Assembly: GCA_963169325.1 (NCBI GenBank)
Contig: CAUJEY010000116.1
Span: forward strand, 1-33,216
Length of the DNA stretch: 33,216 bases
Source of the DNA: Bacteroidota bacterium
GTDB taxonomy: Bacteria; Bacteroidota; Bacteroidia; Chitinophagales; Saprospiraceae
Direction: 5' to 3'
Shown here: positions 32,301-33,216 of the stretch, piece after piece
Numbering within the stretch: the first letter of the stretch is position 1
How the letters are laid out: every line of letters starts with the position of its first letter
Notes under the pieces: model-generated
The model's input: the letters and a program-made list of their open reading frames with translations, nothing else
Database searches by the model: none
What the model was told of the DNA's origin: nothing
Made by a program: the position numbers and the translations under genes

Positions 32301-33216
32301 TCACGGATGCCGGTGATTTGGATATCACAGTGGAGTGCAGCGATGCTACCGGCCTTGCAGCCGCACAACTCCTGGCGCCTGTAGCGCTGGATAACTGTGA
32401 TAATGACGTGACCAATATTGTGGAAACCTCGGGTACTTTTGTAGCCGGTACGGTTTGTCCGCAAGAGGGTACTTATACCAATACCTGGGTGGTGACGGAT
32501 GCGTGCGGCAATACGAGCACGGTGTATACGCAGGTAATTACGGTTACGGATAATACGGCGCCTGTAGTGACGGCTCCTTCGTCTGCTGACGCCGAATGCA
32601 CTACCGCCTTACCAGCAGGGGCAACCACCATCATGGAATATTTAGCCTTGCCGGGTGCAACGGCGAGCGACAATTGTACTGCGGAGGCAGATCTGACGGT
32701 TTCACACAGCGACTCCCCTATGACTGGCACGGAGTGTGGCGGTATGATTTTCCGTTCCTACACCATCACGGATGTCTGTGGCAACTCGATTACGACGGTG
32801 CAAACCATTACGGTATCAGACAATACACCGCCGACCTTTACGGCGCCTGATGACATCGAAATATTTACAGATGCCTCTTGCAACTATGATGCCGACCCCG
32901 TTATAACGGGAGATGTGGACGACGAAGCGGACAACTGCTCGACGAACCTTGAGGCGACGTACACTGATGCTGTGGCGGATGGGCCGTGTGAAGGATCGAA
33001 AGTGATCACGCGGACCTGGAGTTTGGTGGACGACTGCAATAATACAGCCTCTGACCAGGTGCAAACCATTACAGTATCAGACAACACACCGCCGACCTTT
33101 ACGGCGCCTGATGACATCGAAATATTTACAGATGCCTCTTGCGGCTATGATGCCGACCCCGGTATGACGGGAGATGTGGACGACGAAGCGGACAACTGCT
33201 CGACGAACCTTGAGGC
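29318..33216 (+). CDS. Giant secreted HYR-repeat protein (3' end beyond the window)
   Basis: The frame is open from 29318 (or an in-frame ATG at 29234) to the window end: at least 1299 codons with no stop. The start at 29318 puts a signal peptide first (MPALTCRAISSLILLGALFT, then APFALQGQ). Residues ~30-205 are a beta-sandwich (YTFTNDANGAPATVALHATG). Residues ~212-350 are a cohesin-like domain (TVQCGDTTTVVIKANSGFCG) homologous to the first one of the preceding gene. HYR-type modules follow from ~358 on, each with paired cysteines and the ending TWTVTDDCGNTST ... VITVTDN. Five of these form a regular array of 267-273 bp, and two later ones are near-identical. A T9SS sorting domain is expected at the missing C-terminus. 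It is likely an adhesin or matrix protein. Confidence 0.9.
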   Translation, partial: MPALTCRAISSLILLGALFTAPFALQGQIYTFTNDANGAPATVALHATGGSLTRGSGVLGTGLNCSGATEGFGAENWPNPTYADAASIDSSNANGEYIQFILKPNPGFRLYVTDFVASTRHTGNTGDSRGPREVAYAYSTDGTNFFNFTGPFIPEQGGGCAATGLTHPWDSFPAISILDSIVFRIYGYDAGSNGTGDLYLYDITVGGSVCAGLELEATAPTTVQCGDTTTVVIKANSGFCGLTSLDFSINWDTAQFQYVTHVATTIDAEDPAVGTGDVAIGEMIFSWADASLPCGASLPDDTTLLTVSLKAKGCPASPTTVLISNDPLSIEAGDCSFLEPVSVTVLNNATILVQDTEPPVLTCPAADLTLECDPMGIDMDAILNWLDEASAEDACSGTVEVMPEYDSVMPLELCGQQGREVLFHAIDDCDNETECTRYIFLVDSEAPVLTCPGPLTAVCSGDEQTPYADFAAFEMAGGSAMDGCALDEATFVLLGEGTNENTCPEVLTRTYSISDFCDNTGICTQTITVDDNINPVITTCAVTRNIEGCGPDAITDPAYSATLASSSEAEFENGTNQGDASDPCGITEVSYIDVVGTGTCPIVVSRTWTITDACGNSAICTQTINVDDNTAPTWTTASDALDITVECSDINGLAAAQLLVPVASDVCDNDVTNIEKITGAFVAGTVCPQEGTYTNTWTVTDDCGNTSTVFTQIITVTDNTPPTWTTPAGNLDRTVECSNATGLTNAQALFPVAADNCDLTVSALNKVSGPFVPGMTSCLQAGTYTNTWTVTDDCGNTSTTYTQVITVTDTQAPTWVTVAGTLNRTVQCSDAGGLAAAQTLEPVATDNCDLLLEPVKSAGTFQPNVGCAYTGTYTNVWTVTDDCGNTSTTFTQIITVIDDQVPTWTTAAGSLDRAVECSDLSGLTVAQGLFPVAADNCDPDVTNIVKTSGFFTPGTPCPQEGTYTNTWTVTDDCGNTSLVFTQVITITDDTAPIWVTDAGDLDITVECSDATGLAAAQLLAPVALDNCDNDVTNIVETSGTFVAGTVCPQEGTYTNTWVVTDACGNTSTVYTQVITVTDNTAPVVTAPSSADAECTTALPAGATTIMEYLALPGATASDNCTAEADLTVSHSDSPMTGTECGGMIFRSYTITDVCGNSITTVQTITVSDNTPPTFTAPDDIEIFTDASCNYDADPVITGDVDDEADNCSTNLEATYTDAVADGPCEGSKVITRTWSLVDDCNNTASDQVQTITVSDNTPPTFTAPDDIEIFTDASCGYDADPGMTGDVDDEADNCSTNLE
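31208..32557 (+). repeat. Five-unit HYR tandem repeat of about 270 bp
   Basis: Units start at 31208, 31478, 31751, 32018 and 32288, with lengths 270, 273, 267, 270 and 270 bases, always multiples of three. Each encodes PxWxTxAGxLDxTVECSD ... PVAxDNCD ... GTYTNTWTVTDDCGNTS ... VITVTD. Units 1 and 5 are the most alike (both LDITVECSD, AAQLLxPVA, GTFVAGTVCPQEGTY or GAF equivalent), as are 2 and 4 (LDRxVECS, QxLFPVAADNCD). Confidence 0.93.
32828..33216 (+). repeat. Near-identical 261-bp HYR duplication cut by the window end
   Basis: The unit beginning at 32828 (PPTFTAPDDIEIFTDASC) is repeated from 33089. Over the ~128 bases of the second copy in the window only a handful of differences are seen (AACTAT versus GGCTAT, GTTATAACG versus GGTATGACG). 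This indicates a recent duplication, and more copies probably follow outside the window. Confidence 0.93.

Noticed and set aside
31229-32464. 411-codon minus-strand open frame with internal repeats
   Set aside because: Its periodicity is only the reflection of the HYR array on the plus strand.
31208-33216. CRISPR array
   Set aside because: The repeats are 261-273 bp, in frame and protein-coding, without spacers.

Overview
The window reads as a chromosomal segment of a GC-rich member of the Bacteroidota, most likely a Saprospiraceae/Lewinella-like organism. This rests on several things seen in the sequence. Five complete genes encode proteins with a signal peptide and a type IX secretion (T9SS) type A C-terminal sorting domain (the NPxP/NRPNPF ... 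GxY/FxxxL pattern). There are HYR-, cohesin- and dockerin-like adhesive modules, and a TonB-dependent receptor with a CarboxypepD-like N-terminus. The cold shock protein carries the charged N-terminal extension seen in this phylum. Candidate promoters resemble the Bacteroidota -7 box TAnnTTTG. No rRNA, tRNA or CRISPR array was seen.

Layout. 1-720: relic of a Bacteroides-type group II intron, with 5' RNA, only the maturase C-terminal domain, and the 3' domain V/VI end. 880-1986: a membrane isoprenylcysteine-methyltransferase-like enzyme and an AT-rich fragment of an alpha/beta hydrolase. 2065-8181: a TonB-dependent receptor followed by a 969-residue T9SS-secreted protein made of two tandem beta-helix copies. 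Each of these two genes is preceded by four or five 11-bp-spaced CTTAA-type direct repeats, the geometry of a PhoB box, so they look like a co-regulated outer-membrane uptake pair. 8334-10179: TatD nuclease and two small hypothetical envelope proteins. 10184-14575 (minus): two T9SS-secreted multidomain proteins. 14785-19453: a helical protein of unknown function and a secreted sortilin/BNR-propeller protein. 19456-20110 (minus): a higBA toxin-antitoxin pair. 20268-21269: a small secreted protein and a cold shock protein, separated by a strong terminator that can work in both directions. 21396-23270 (minus): an amidase and a stand-alone cohesin-like T9SS protein in one operon. 23418-33216: a long structured leader, a 1757-residue T9SS adhesin-like protein, and a second giant HYR-repeat protein that runs off the window end.

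How the parts fit. Most of the window builds the cell surface. The T9SS cargo share interchangeable modules: the cohesin-like plus sorting-domain block of the 1757-residue protein recurs as an independent 287-residue protein 1.6 kb away, and a second cohesin-like domain is shared by the two giants. The last gene is undergoing repeat expansion, with five units of 267-273 bp followed by two near-identical units spaced 261 bp apart. The most promising leads are the paired 11-bp repeat arrays upstream of the TonB receptor and the beta-helix gene, and the promoter-to-terminator structured RNA upstream of the giant adhesin. Neither could be tested here by database search or folding software.
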